64,000 nt of DNA from Phycisphaera sp. (GCA_025916675.1 CP098402.1:3033205-3097204); one strand, 5' to 3'; positions 50,213-60,600 are shown, numbered from the stretch's first letter. Translations and numbers: made by a program. The notes: generated by a model from the sequence alone, not told the origin.

Positions 50213-51124
50213 CTAACACCCCGCGTCGAACTCGTTCTGGAAGGCCAGGAAGTCGAGGATCGTGAGCGAGCCGTCGCCGTCCAGGTCGGCGCGAACGCTG
50301 CCGGCGTCGAAAAGGTTGAGGAACGCCAGGAAGTCGAACACGGTCAACTCGCCGTCTCCGTCGAGATCGGCTCGGCAGGGAGACTCGAGCGGGCCCATCC
50401 AGGCGGCACCGCCGGTGGCGCTGCTGTCGTAGGGGTTGGTGAAGCCCACCCACTCTCCGCCCGCGACCTGGGAGAGGTCGTACGAGAAGCCGGGCACGCC
50501 CTCATCACCGCGCGTCGAAAGCATGTACACGGTGTTGTTGCCAATGGCCATCGCCCGGCCCTGCGTGTTGTCGGCGGGGTAGGGGTCGACGACCTTGGTC
50601 ATCTCTTGCGCGTCAATGTCGATAGCCCACAGTCCGGTGTCGCCGTACTCGGTGTAGCCGTAGAGCAGCCCGTCGGCACCGTTATAGTCGAGCGCGAAGA
50701 AGCGGAAGCCGGTACCGCTGTGGATGTCGTACACCAACTGGGTGGCACCCGTCGCCGGATCGATGCTGTAGATACCCTTGACGGGAGAGAAGTTCGAGTA
50801 GCCGTAGAGCGTCACGCCGTCGTAGGCCATGGCATGTATGTCGCGATCGATGGTCGCTAGCGGCATGGGCGAGCCCGAGAAGTCGTGCTCGTACAGCACG
50901 GTGGTGAATGCGCCGTTGCAGAAATAGACGCTACCATCACCCTTGCCCGCCGCCCCACTGACGTCCACGCTCACACCGGGTACCCACGAGACGCTGGGGA
51001 AGCCCGACAGGTCGGACGTATTGGTGTTGGGCGAGCCGCCCTCGAGCCCGACGAAGATCTGGGCGTTGGCCGACGCCGCAACAGCGCCGCACGCCAGCCC
51101 TACGATGGTGATTGCACGCTTCAT
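50213..51124 (-). CDS. Exported protein with GC-type dockerin
   Basis: 303 aa. Signal peptide (1 to about 21, cut after ASANA). The middle is a beta-propeller-like domain with repeats such as LYGYSNFSPVKGIYSIDPATG and YGYTEYGDTGLWAIDIDA. Two Ca-loop repeats close the protein (DLDGDGELTVFDFLAFLN and DLDGDGSLTILDFLAFQN), ending in EFDAGC. AGGAGG is 6 nt before the ATG, the strongest ribosome site among the dockerin genes. Function unknown; probably extracellular. Confidence 0.85.
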   Translation of the reverse strand: MKRAITIVGLACGAVAASANAQIFVGLEGGSPNTNTSDLSGFPSVSWVPGVSVDVSGAAGKGDGSVYFCNGAFTTVLYEHDFSGSPMPLATIDRDIHAMAYDGVTLYGYSNFSPVKGIYSIDPATGATQLVYDIHSGTGFRFFALDYNGADGLLYGYTEYGDTGLWAIDIDAQEMTKVVDPYPADNTQGRAMAIGNNTVYMLSTRGDEGVPGFSYDLSQVAGGEWVGFTNPYDSSATGGAAWMGPLESPCRADLDGDGELTVFDFLAFLNLFDAGSVRADLDGDGSLTILDFLAFQNEFDAGC

Positions 51125-51164
51125 TTAAATCCTCCTCATATCCTAGAGAACCAATCAGAGTACG

Positions 51165-51194
51165 AAAACACCGCCGCGAACGCGGCGGTGTTTT
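51165..51194. terminator. Terminator between subtilisin and small dockerin genes
   Basis: AAAACACCGCCGCG and its exact complement CGCGGCGGTGTTTT, 14-bp stem, minimal loop; T-run on both strands. Ends the subtilisin transcript on the minus strand. Confidence 0.9.
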
Positions 51195-51220
51195 GAGTAT
51201 GGGAATGTTGAGTAGGCGCG

Positions 51221-53464
51221 TTACGAGCAGCCGGCGGCAAACTCGTTCTGGAACGCCAGGAAATCGAAGATGTTCAGCGAGCCATCGCCGTCGAAGTCGG
51301 CGGCCAGGTCACCGCTGGAGAACAGGTTCTGGAACTCGAGGAAGTCGAAGATGGTCAGGCTGCCATCGCCGTCGAGGTCGACGCGGCAGTCTACCGGGCG
51401 GCTGAGTTCGCTGGCCGTCACGGTGCGCTTCACACCGTCGACGCCACGAATGCTCATGATGAGGCCCGCGCCGCCGCCACGCTCGAAGAACTCGACGGTC
51501 AGGGCGTGCGTGCCGGCTTGCAGGGCAACCTCCGTACCAACCTCAACCATCGGGTGCAGCCCATCGTTGTTGACGATCTCGTCGTCGCCCAGGTACAGCT
51601 TGCTGCCGTCGTCCGAGTTGGTGTACAGCGTGTACAGGCCCGACTCGGGGATGTCGATGAAGCCGTTGAACACCGCGCCAACGTCGTCGGCCCGGCCACT
51701 GGTGATGAAGTCCTCGCCGGTCGACGGGAAGTTGATGGCGCTCACCACATCGCTGGCGTAGGGCGAGAGCAAGTCAAAATCGGGAAGCAGCGAACCGGTG
51801 GTGTACACGTAGTAGTCCACGTCCATGCCCGGCTGAGTCAGCGTGGGGTTTTCGGGGGCGCGGAAGCTGGAGGGGTCCAGCACGTCGATGCTCACGGATG
51901 CCTCGGCGGTGAAGTCACCATTGGTGATCACGTAATCGAAGCTGTCGGCACCAAAGGTCGCGGCCGGAGCGGTGTAGATCAACTCGTCGCGACCTTCAGG
52001 CCCGGTGCCCACGCTCAAGGAGATGATTCCGCCGAGCGCGCTGCTGGCATCGAAGCTGTCGATCGAGATGTCCAGGCCGCCCAGGTCGAAGTCGTTGGCG
52101 GTCACGTCGAGCGTGGCCATCTCGCCGGCGATCACGGCGTACATGTCGTCGACGGCCAGCGGAGCACCAGGCGTGCCCGTACCCGCCGCCGCGGCGACGG
52201 CGCTGGACACGTTGACCCGGCCGTTGCTGAAGATGGGATCGAACCCGGGGGCCCCGATGTCATCACAACTGTTATATAGCAGCGTCTGGATGACGTCGGG
52301 CGTGACCGTCGGCGCCACGCTCCACATCATGCTCACCACGCCGTTGGTCACGGGCGTGGCCATGCTCGTGCCGCTCGCGAATCCGTAGCCGCCGTCGATC
52401 GTCGAGCTGAGGATGTCCACGCCGGGCGCGAACACGTCGACCCCGCGGCCATAGCTCGAGAAGCCGGCCTTCTGGTCATTGCGATCCGAAGCACCCACGA
52501 CGATCGTGTCGTCCCACGAGAAGCCGCTGTGGTCCTGGTTGAAGTTGTCGGCCGCGTATAGCAGCAGGCCGCCGATGCTCTTGATGTACGTGCCCGAGTC
52601 GCCCACGGCCGGGGTCTGGACGCCCGTCCACGAGCAGCTCGATGTCTTGGCGCCGTTCTCGATGGCCCACTCGGCACCGTGCAGGATGGCGTCGAACGAG
52701 GCGCTGCCCGCGCCGCCGGCCGAAGCCTCGGGCGCGCGCACGCCGCGGATGCTCAGGTTCCAGCCCACGCCGGAAACGCCCGTGCCGTTATTGCCGATGG
52801 CCGCGCCGCAGCCGGCCACGTGCGTGCCGTGCCCGTGCTGGTCACGCACGACACCGCCCGCGCTCTCCAGCAGGCGGTCGCCCGAGTTGTACCCCTCGAG
52901 CAATGAACTCGAAAGGTCGGCGTGGCCCAGCAGCGTGCCGGTATCCACGAACGCGGCGGTGATCGCCGCAGAGCCGGTAGAAATGTCCCAGGCCTCGGGC
53001 GAGTCGATCACCGGGTGGTGCCACTGATCGCCGTAGCGCGGGTCGTCGGGCTCTTGCGTGGTGTACACGATCCAGTTGGGGTGGGCGAAGCGGTAGTCGC
53101 TGGTCGTGCCCAGCCACGCGCCCATCGCCGACTCATCCATCCCATCGGGCAGCGCCAGCGTGTAGCGATCGGGGCCGCGATCGTGGCGCACCACGAAGGG
53201 CGCGATGCGGGCCTCGGCCGCGCGGCGGCGCGCCACGGCCTGCTCGTACGTCAGGCCCTCGCGCTGCAACTGCACGATGCGCTTGGACGCAACCAGCATC
53301 TGCCCACTAAACGTGCGCGAACCGGCTGTCTCGACGAACGGACCGAAGTACTCGGCCCCCAGCCCGATGGCATCATCGGCCAGCGCCGGTGCGGTCAGAC
53401 CGACCGAAAGAAGGATGGAAAGGGCTCCGAGAACCGGCCGACCCGAAACGTTGCGATGACCCAT
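51221..53464 (-). CDS. Subtilisin-like serine protease (S8) with PA14-type domain and GC-type dockerin
   Basis: 747 aa. Signal peptide (about 1-29), a propeptide-like region to about 125, then the S8 catalytic domain with Asp in AAFVDTGTLLGH, His in HGHGTHVAG and Ser in GTSMATPV. A cadherin/Ig-like part (about 440-540) is followed by a PA14-like sugar-binding domain (about 560-685: SDVVSAINFPSTGEDF, GLYTLYTNSDDGSKLYLGD, VEFFERGGGAGL). The C-terminal dockerin pair (DLDGDGSLTIFDFLEFQN and DFDGDGSLNIFDFLAFQN) ends AAGCS. An exported protease aimed at glycoprotein or polysaccharide-associated substrates is likely. GGGGAG precedes the ATG. Confidence 0.92.
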   Translation of the reverse strand: MGHRNVSGRPVLGALSILLSVGLTAPALADDAIGLGAEYFGPFVETAGSRTFSGQMLVASKRIVQLQREGLTYEQAVARRRAAEARIAPFVVRHDRGPDRYTLALPDGMDESAMGAWLGTTSDYRFAHPNWIVYTTQEPDDPRYGDQWHHPVIDSPEAWDISTGSAAITAAFVDTGTLLGHADLSSSLLEGYNSGDRLLESAGGVVRDQHGHGTHVAGCGAAIGNNGTGVSGVGWNLSIRGVRAPEASAGGAGSASFDAILHGAEWAIENGAKTSSCSWTGVQTPAVGDSGTYIKSIGGLLLYAADNFNQDHSGFSWDDTIVVGASDRNDQKAGFSSYGRGVDVFAPGVDILSSTIDGGYGFASGTSMATPVTNGVVSMMWSVAPTVTPDVIQTLLYNSCDDIGAPGFDPIFSNGRVNVSSAVAAAAGTGTPGAPLAVDDMYAVIAGEMATLDVTANDFDLGGLDISIDSFDASSALGGIISLSVGTGPEGRDELIYTAPAATFGADSFDYVITNGDFTAEASVSIDVLDPSSFRAPENPTLTQPGMDVDYYVYTTGSLLPDFDLLSPYASDVVSAINFPSTGEDFITSGRADDVGAVFNGFIDIPESGLYTLYTNSDDGSKLYLGDDEIVNNDGLHPMVEVGTEVALQAGTHALTVEFFERGGGAGLIMSIRGVDGVKRTVTASELSRPVDCRVDLDGDGSLTIFDFLEFQNLFSSGDLAADFDGDGSLNIFDFLAFQNEFAAGCS

Positions 53465-53513
53465 GCTGTGCTCCCCTTGTCTGTGGAATGCTGGCCTTGA
53501 AATATCTGAATAA

Positions 53514-53539
53514 CCCACGCACCGGGCAGGGTGCGTGGG
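53514..53539 (-). terminator. Hairpin behind pyruvate kinase, before subtilisin gene
   Basis: CCCACGCACC/GGTGCGTGGG 10-bp stem with 6-nt loop; on the minus strand TTATT follows. It lies about 155 nt downstream of the pyk stop and upstream of the protease start. Confidence 0.65.
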
Positions 53540-53692
53540 CTTCCCATGCCTGTATACGAACAAACAGACAGCCCGGACGACGCCCGAGCCACATTCTGCT
53601 ACTTCCAGTAGTTCGGACGGATGGATAGCGTTAGCACAACGTCCGATATGCGGTCATAATTCGCGAAAAAACGGGGTAACCCGGGTGCCACC

Positions 53693-55291
53693 TCAGTGGT
53701 GGTCGCGGTACCCGCCCGAGGGGTCGCCCACCTCGAGCACGCTCAACGAGTTCACCACGCGGGCTGTGCCCAGCGGCCGGCCGGCCACCAGCAGCACCTG
53801 GTCGCCCGCCTCCACCCAATGGTGCTCGAGCAGGTAGGCCTCGACCACGTCGGTCCAATCAGCTAGGCGTCCGCTCTCGGGCGGCTGCTGCAACACGGGC
53901 CACACGCCGCGCAGCAGCGCCATGCGCCGCGAGGCGGCCGCGTCGCTCGACCACGCGATGATGGGGATGTCGAAGTCGTTCTGGCTCAGGTACCGGGCCG
54001 TCCCGCCCAGCTGGCTCCAGCACACGATGGCAGTCGCGTCGAGATCCTCGGCCAGATGCCACGCGCCGTGCGCGAGCGCGGCGGTGCGGTAGCGCGTCTG
54101 CTTGAGCTTCTGCGGCGGGCTTGCCTTGCCCTCGGCCGTAGCGAGCGCACACTCGGCCGCACGCGCGATGCGCGCCATCATGTCGACGACCAGCGCCGGG
54201 TGCTTGCCTACGGCCGTCTCGCCCGAGAGCATGACCGCGCCGGCGCGATCGAAGATGGCGTTGGCCACGTCGCTGGCCTCGGCCCGAGTCGGAATCGAGC
54301 TCTCGATCATCGTCTCGAGCATCTGTGTGGCCACGATGCAGGGCTTGCCCCAGTCGTTGGCGGCCTTGATGATGCGCTTCTGCGCGGGCGGAACTTCGGG
54401 GATGTCCATCTCGACACCCAGGTCTCCACGCGCCACCATGATGGCGTCGGCCACCTGGGCGATCTCGTCGATGCGCGCGAGCGCCTGGGGCTTCTCGATC
54501 TTGGCGACAATCGGGATTGGCTCGCGGTCAGGATTCTCAGCGATGATCAGGTCGCGAAGCTCCTCGATCTCCTTGCCGCTGCGCACGAACGACAACGCAA
54601 GATAATCCAGCTCGTTAGCCACCGCCCACTTGACCATCTCGCGGTCGCGCTCGGTCAGGGCGGGCACCTTCAGTTCGGTCTCGGGCAGGTTGATGCCCTT
54701 GCGCGTCGTCACCGTGCCGCCCATGGTCACCACGCAGCGCACGGCGTTGCCATCGGGCTCGATGCCGACGGCCAGCATCCGGATCGCCCCGTCATTGATC
54801 AGCACGCGCTGGCCCGGCTGCACCTCGTCGACCAGCCCGCCGTAGGTCAGCGGCAGCGCGGGAACACGCTCGCAGTGGTCGCCTTCGGGCTCTTCGCGGA
54901 TCTCGGCGGTCTCGATGCTCCGGTCGAGCAGCACGTTCTGGCCCGGCTGCAGCTCGATGCCCCCGTTCTCGTCGATATCGGGCACCGTGCCAACGCGGAT
55001 CTTCGGACCGGGCAGGTCGCCCAGCACGCCGATGCACGCGCCCTTGGCCTGCGCCGCATCGCGGATGGCCTCGAGCCGCTTCTTGTGCTCGTCGTTGGTG
55101 CCGTGGGAGAAGTTCAGCCGGAAGATGCTCGCGCCCGCATCGATCAGGCGTTCGAGCACGGCGGGGCTCTCCGAAGCGGGGCCGATGGTGGCCACGATCT
55201 TCGTCAGCGTGGGGCGCTCAGTGCGCGCGGCGTTGTCGACCGGCGTTGGGGTCAGCTTGGGCATGGGCGCTGGGTGGAGTTGGGTTGGCAC
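53693..55291 (-). CDS. pyk: Pyruvate kinase
   Basis: 532 aa; makes pyruvate and ATP from phosphoenolpyruvate in glycolysis. LTKIVATIGPASES at the N-terminus, FRLNFSHGTNDEH, GDLPGPKIRVG, IVAKIEKPQAL, MVARGDLGVEMDIPEVP (active-site Lys and Mg ligands nearby), MLSGETAVGKHP, and a C-terminal allosteric-type domain about 390-532. The Glu/Lys around the K+ site cannot be judged by eye. The N-terminus is extended by about 20 residues; start is GTG at 55291 with GGAAGG upstream; an internal ATG (PKLTPTP) is an alternative 9 codons later. Confidence 0.95.
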   Translation of the reverse strand: MPTQLHPAPMPKLTPTPVDNAARTERPTLTKIVATIGPASESPAVLERLIDAGASIFRLNFSHGTNDEHKKRLEAIRDAAQAKGACIGVLGDLPGPKIRVGTVPDIDENGGIELQPGQNVLLDRSIETAEIREEPEGDHCERVPALPLTYGGLVDEVQPGQRVLINDGAIRMLAVGIEPDGNAVRCVVTMGGTVTTRKGINLPETELKVPALTERDREMVKWAVANELDYLALSFVRSGKEIEELRDLIIAENPDREPIPIVAKIEKPQALARIDEIAQVADAIMVARGDLGVEMDIPEVPPAQKRIIKAANDWGKPCIVATQMLETMIESSIPTRAEASDVANAIFDRAGAVMLSGETAVGKHPALVVDMMARIARAAECALATAEGKASPPQKLKQTRYRTAALAHGAWHLAEDLDATAIVCWSQLGGTARYLSQNDFDIPIIAWSSDAAASRRMALLRGVWPVLQQPPESGRLADWTDVVEAYLLEHHWVEAGDQVLLVAGRPLGTARVVNSLSVLEVGDPSGGYRDHH

Positions 55292-55315
55292 GGTCGCGAT
55301 CCTTCCGATTATCGG

Positions 55316-56872
55316 TCAGTTCGGCTGGGAGCGGGCCTCGAGCTCCACCACCTCCTTATATCGGTCGCGGAAGAACCGGGTATAGGCGATTCTGGCCTCG
55401 GCGGCGGCCTCGGGGTCCCGCCACACGTTGCGGACGGCCCTGTAGTTCTCCTCGCTGAATACAAGGACCTGGACATTCCCGTCCTCATCCACCACTTCCT
55501 GGCTGGGGAAGGCGTAAAACGCCGCTTCGGCCTGTGCGAGCACCGGTGCCCAGGCCGGGTCACTCGAAACCATGCCGCGCAGGCGCCACAACGCCGCCCA
55601 CGCCTCGTGCAGCTCATCATCGCTGTCGACGCCGAACGCCCCCATCATCACCGGGATGGCCGACCGCCAGCCGCGCGACGGCACGTCGGCCGCAGCCTCG
55701 AACGGGTCGAGCGGATCGATAAAGCGATCGGCGTGCTTCTCGTACATCACCCGCCGCACCGGCGCGCGGCGCAATTCGTACTTGATCGGCCCGACCGGTG
55801 CAGGCCCGGTTTGCTCGGGATTGGCCGAGAACTGCCACAGGCTCTGCGCCTGCTCTGTCATGCAGAACTCGACGAACCGCCTAGCGAGCTCAAGGTTCGG
55901 CCCGCCGCGCAAGATCGAGATCGGGTCGGCATCGATGTACACCGCGCCCACCGGATCGACGTAACCCACGCGGCTCGATTCGGGCGGCGCGCCAGGGGCC
56001 GTGACGGCCTGCGCCTGGGTACGCCCATAGAAGTCGATAGCTAAACCCGCCATCGCCTCGCCGGCGGCGATGTCGAGTGGCGGCTTGGTCGCCGCGCTGG
56101 TGAAGTACCGCGTGTTCGCGCTCATCTCGCGCAGGATCTTCCAGCCCTCGTCCCACCCGTAGGCGTTCTGGATCGACTCGAACGTCGTGGTGATCGAGCC
56201 GCTCTGCCTGGGGTCGGCCAGCGCGACCTGGCCCATCAGCCGCGGGTCGGTCAGGTCCTTGAAGCCAGTGGGCGTTTCCATGCCCGCCTCGGCGTACAGG
56301 TCCTTGTTGAAGATGATGCCAAAGCCCGAGAGCGCCACGCCCAGCCAGTACTGGTCCTGTTCGTAGAGCAACTGATTGCCGATGGCATTCTCGCCGAACC
56401 ACTCATCGAGCTTCGATTGCTCGAACCCCGCCGGCACGCTGATGGGCACCCGGACGTCCTCGCCGTCGATCTCGACGGTGAACCCCTTGGCGATCTCCGT
56501 GTGCTCGTAGCTCCCCCCGCCGAAGAGCATGTCGAAGCCCATACGGCCCGGCTCGATGACGACCTCGCCATCGATCAATTCGTACTCGTCGTTGCGGATC
56601 GCCGCCTGGTACTGGTCTACGAGCAAACGCCGGATCTCGCTGGTGCCGCCCGGCGCGCGCCAGTCGATGGTGACCGGCTCGCCATGATTGTCCTCGTGCC
56701 ACGCGGAGAACGCGCGCTCGAACTCGAAGCGGATCTGCTCGGTGTGGGGCGTAATGATGACCAGCGTCGGGCCGTCGGCGCTGGCCCCGCCCGCGCCGCG
56801 CGGCCGAACCGCCCAGGGCAGGGCCAGCAAGATCACGAGCAACACACCCAATATACCGGCCGTCCACCGCAT
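55316..56872 (-). CDS. Extracellular solute-binding protein (ABC-type, iron/sugar-binding fold)
   Basis: 518 aa. An uncleaved-looking N-terminal hydrophobic segment (WTAGILGVLLVILLALPWAV) would anchor or export it. The fold matches family 1/Fe-type binding proteins: VIITPHTEQIRFEFERAF, MGFDMLFGGGSYEHT, ALSGFGIIFNKDLYAEAG, ALADPRQSGSITTTFE, and a late ARRFVEFCMTEQAQSLWQF. It is longer than usual owing to a C-terminal extension (about 400-518). No permease or ATPase gene is adjacent. It starts from a leaderless-type promoter shared with the SDR gene on the other strand. Confidence 0.85.
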   Translation of the reverse strand: MRWTAGILGVLLVILLALPWAVRPRGAGGASADGPTLVIITPHTEQIRFEFERAFSAWHEDNHGEPVTIDWRAPGGTSEIRRLLVDQYQAAIRNDEYELIDGEVVIEPGRMGFDMLFGGGSYEHTEIAKGFTVEIDGEDVRVPISVPAGFEQSKLDEWFGENAIGNQLLYEQDQYWLGVALSGFGIIFNKDLYAEAGMETPTGFKDLTDPRLMGQVALADPRQSGSITTTFESIQNAYGWDEGWKILREMSANTRYFTSAATKPPLDIAAGEAMAGLAIDFYGRTQAQAVTAPGAPPESSRVGYVDPVGAVYIDADPISILRGGPNLELARRFVEFCMTEQAQSLWQFSANPEQTGPAPVGPIKYELRRAPVRRVMYEKHADRFIDPLDPFEAAADVPSRGWRSAIPVMMGAFGVDSDDELHEAWAALWRLRGMVSSDPAWAPVLAQAEAAFYAFPSQEVVDEDGNVQVLVFSEENYRAVRNVWRDPEAAAEARIAYTRFFRDRYKEVVELEARSQPN

Positions 56873-56878
56873 GAGGGC

Positions 56879-56888
56879 AGTCTACGCT
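56879..56888. promoter_or_regulatory. Symmetric bidirectional -10 between two start codons
   Basis: AGTCTACGCT holds TAGACT on the minus strand (56884-56879, 6 nt before the ATG at 56872) and TACGCT on the plus strand (56883-56888, 6 nt before the ATG at 56895). Both use the same TA pair at 56883-56884. Only 22 bp separate the start codons, so both mRNAs would be leaderless and the -35 region of each lies within the other gene. Confidence 0.6.
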
Positions 56889-56894
56889 CAGCCC

Positions 56895-57614
56895 ATGGCC
56901 CACCCGACCCATCCGAGCGATTCGAAGGCCGCCATCGTCACCGGCGGCACCGCCGGCATCGGCCTGGCCACCGCCACGCTGCTCATCGAGCGCGGCTGGC
57001 GCGTGCTCGTCGTCGGGCGAGATCCAAAACGCCTGGGCGAGGCCCTCGACGCCCTGGGCGGGAAGGCCCAGGGCTGCAGCGCCGACGTCAGCAAGCCCGA
57101 CGGCCCGGGCGCCATCGTGGCCGCGTGCATGAAGGCCTTCGGCAGCATCGACGCACTCATCAACAACGCCGGCACCGCCCCCTTGGTACCCCTGGCCCAG
57201 CACACGCCCGGGCTCATCGACCAGTGCTTTGCCACCAACGCCATCGGCCCGGCCAAGCTCATCCTGGCGGCGTGGCCCTATCTGTCGGCATCCAAGGGGC
57301 GCGTGGTCAATGTCTCGTCGATGGCAACGCGCGATCCCTACCCCGGCTTCTTCGCGTACGCGTCGAGCAAGGCGGGAGTTGAGCTGATGGTCAAGAGCAT
57401 CGCCAACGAGGGCCAGGCCGCCGGCGTGCGCGCCTTCGCCGTCGCGCCCGGCGCCACCGAAACGGCCATGTTCCGTGCGCTCTTCGACGAAGAAGCCGTC
57501 CCCAGCAGCGACGTGCTCGACCCCAAGGCCGTCGCCACGATCATCGTCGACTGTGCCACGGGCCAGCGCGACGATGACAATGGCAAGGCGATCGAGATCA
57601 CGCCGGATCGATAG
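56895..57614 (+). CDS. Short-chain dehydrogenase/reductase
   Basis: 239-aa NAD(P)-dependent oxidoreductase. Cofactor loop VTGGTAGIGLATATL, LINNAGTAP, catalytic Ser in NVSSMAT and YASSK (Tyr, Lys). A C-terminal APGATETAMF loop is usual. VVGRDPKRLGE after the second strand suggests NADP preference. Substrate unknown. Its TAG abuts directly on the TAG of the convergent gene (TAGCTA), leaving no room for a terminator. Confidence 0.92.
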   Translation: MAHPTHPSDSKAAIVTGGTAGIGLATATLLIERGWRVLVVGRDPKRLGEALDALGGKAQGCSADVSKPDGPGAIVAACMKAFGSIDALINNAGTAPLVPLAQHTPGLIDQCFATNAIGPAKLILAAWPYLSASKGRVVNVSSMATRDPYPGFFAYASSKAGVELMVKSIANEGQAAGVRAFAVAPGATETAMFRALFDEEAVPSSDVLDPKAVATIIVDCATGQRDDDNGKAIEITPDR

Positions 57615-60600
57615 CTACTCGAACCGCAGCACCACCGTCCGCTGCCCGGTCGAGATCAAGCCGTAGCCATCGATCAGCCGCGCCACGCGCGGGGGCTCGG
57701 GCAGCAGGATGGCGCGCGTGCCGGTCACCTTGGCCGACACGGTGTCGACCGTGGACACGATGTACTCGCCCTGCCCGTTATTGATCGAGAAGCTCCCCTG
57801 GGGCACCAGCAGCACGCGATTCTCACCCAGCGCGGGCGGCAGCTTCTCGTAGGTGCGCCCGCCGTTGCTCCGCAAGGCGTCGCGGCCCATCACCTCGCCC
57901 GACGCGTCGAGCACGGTCACGCCACCGGTGGTCAGCACCACCACGCGTTCGCCCTGCCGCGAGAGCCGGGGCACCTCGCCGTCGTCGAGCGAGAGCATGA
58001 TGCGCTTGCTGTCGAACGTGCCGTCGCCGGTATGCGCCATCGATAGGTCGCCGCGCGACGACATCACCAGCAGCGCGTCGCCCAGCACCCAGCCGAGCGC
58101 CGCGTTGAGCGCCGCGTCGTCGTTGCTCTCCCACACAACACGGCCGGCATCACCGGTCTCGTCCACGCCATAGCTGGCGATCGAGCTGTGCGTGCCCATC
58201 ACCACCGAGCCATCCTCCACCGCCGCAAGCCAGCGTGGCGGCTCGGGCATGCCCACGCGTCGTACGGCCTCGGTGCCATCGACACCGAACCCCCACAGCG
58301 CGAGCGATTCGATCTCGCCGGCCGAAGGCGAACCGGGCGCCTCGGTCGAGCCCATGACCCACACCCGGCCGCCGGCGATCGCCACGTCCATCACGGTGCC
58401 CAGGCCCTGCCGCCCCGCGTACAGCTTCTCGCCGGTCGTCGCGTCGAGCACGGCCAGCAGCCCGTCGCGCCGCGCGACCGCGACGTGCGCCCCATCGCTG
58501 GCAATGACCCAGCTCAGCGGGTCGGCCTGCTGCCCGGTGGCCATCAGCGCCGCCACGTGCGGGCCGCGATCGCCCAGGTTCGGCTCGCGCAGGTCCTCGC
58601 CGAACAGCCCGATCAGCGAGGGAAGGCTCCATTCGCTCGCGTCGAAAAACGACACGCTTCGCAACCCGGCCAGGCCGCCCGTCTGCCACACGAATAGCGC
58701 TCGCTCGCGGTCCTGCCGCAGCAGCGTCGGCGGTCGCGACGGATCGTGGGTCGCGGTCCATACCAGCTCGAGCGGGCCCTTGGGGTCGGCCTCGAAGGGC
58801 TCGCCCTCGATCGGGCCGAGGTCGGGCGCGAGCGCCCACACACCAACGAGATGCCCCGCCGCGAGCACGGCATGCTCGGGCACGGCCGTCTCCACCTCGG
58901 TGGCCATGGGCGTAACAAGGTTCCAGCCGTCCAGCCGCTGGCTCACCTCCACCGGCCGGTTGCCCACCCGCGCCCCGCGCTGGCGCTGCGCGAACCGCTC
59001 GGCAAGTTGCGCCAGGTCGGGCGCGTCGATCGTCTCGATGGGCGACACCGCGCGGAGCTGGCGGATCACCCGCCCCGCCGCGGCCACGTGGTCGCTCTCG
59101 GCCAGCACACGCGCGAGGTTGGCGCCGAGCGCCGCAACATCGGCGCCACTCACCGGCCCGCCGCTGGTGCGCACCAGGCGCGCCGCGTCGAGCGCCCGCC
59201 GCCACGCCCGGGTGGCCCGTTCGATCTTGCCATCCGCTTCGGCGACGCGCGCCACGCTCGAGTACGCCTCGACCGCCGCCATCGATACGGGAAGCCGCGA
59301 CGCGACCCCCAGCCTCGCTTCGTCGCCCGCCGGCCCGGCATCGGCCAGCGCCAGCGCTTCGGCCGCGGCCCGCTCGTGCGGCTCGATGATGCCGTAGCCG
59401 TGCATCGGCAGCAGCTTCTGCAAACGCCGCGTGGCCAGCACGCCCGCGGCCTCGGCATCGGGCCCGACCACCGCGATCCGCAGCGACGCGTCGGCCAGCA
59501 CGTCGAGGTAGGCCACCGCCGACTCGGCCGCGCGGCCCTGCGTGTCGCGCAGCTCGGCGATCGTCAGCAGCGCCCGCGCGCGGCCCTTCGAGCCCGGCGC
59601 CGCCTCGAACGCCAGACGCGCCAGCTCGTCGGCCAGCTCGTCGTCGCGCTCGGCCGCGTCGAGGCCCACCATGCGCACCGTCATCGACAGCAGCGCCTCG
59701 AACAGCCGCCGGGTCTCCGATTGCGCCCGACGCAGCGCCACCTCGCCGTTCTCGCCCGCGCGGCCGAGCGCCTCGAGCGCCCGCTCGGCCGCCTGGGGCA
59801 CGGCGTCGAGCACGTCCTGCCGCTGGGCCAGCAGCACCAGGCTCACGAGCGAAGCGATGTCGTCCGGATCATCTTGCAAGCGCTGGGTGAGCGCCATGGC
59901 CGCCACGTCGGCGCCCATCACGCTCTCGAGCACACCGGTGTCGACCACCACGATCTGGTCTTCCAGCGGCACCACGCTGCCCGACCTTGGCAGCGCGATG
60001 ATCGGCCCGTCCATCTCGCCCGTGGCCGGGTCGAGCAGCACGGCCGCATCGCCCGAAGGCACCATCAGGCTGCCACCCGCCGCCATCGCGCGCCCGGTGA
60101 TGAGCGCCTCGAAGCCGTCGGCCAGCTCGAACGCATCGCTCTGCCGGCGATTCATCCGCACCGCTTCGGGCTCGAAGAACCACACGTTCGAGCCGCTTAC
60201 CGCGGCGACGTGGTCGCCCACGCCCACCAGGTAGTCCGCATTGCTCAGCGCAACCGACGACACACGCCCCAGCTCACGCCCGGTCTTGCGGTCGAGCCGG
60301 TAGATCATCTCGAGCCGGTCGACCAGCGCCAGCACCGAGTCGCCCTTCACTACCGGTGGGCGCACCATCCAGGCGCCCACCGCGCTCCTGCGGTCCGGGC
60401 GGACGCTGGTATCGAACCGCCGGAGCCAGATCGGCCGCCCGTCGTGAGCATCGAAGGCCGCCACCACGCCCATGGGCTCGAACCAGTACACCACGCCGCC
60501 TTCGATCACCCCGCCGGCGCCCACGTTACGGTTCGAGCGGCTCCAGCCCGTTCCCGCGCTGCCCAGCGAGCGCATCCACGCGGGCTCGCCCGTGAGCGCG

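Noticed and set aside
53465-53692. Possible gene between pyk and the protease
   Set aside because: Frames of 60-100 codons here are low quality and out of context. The region holds the hairpin at 53514-53539 and a T-run near 53670 behind pyk.
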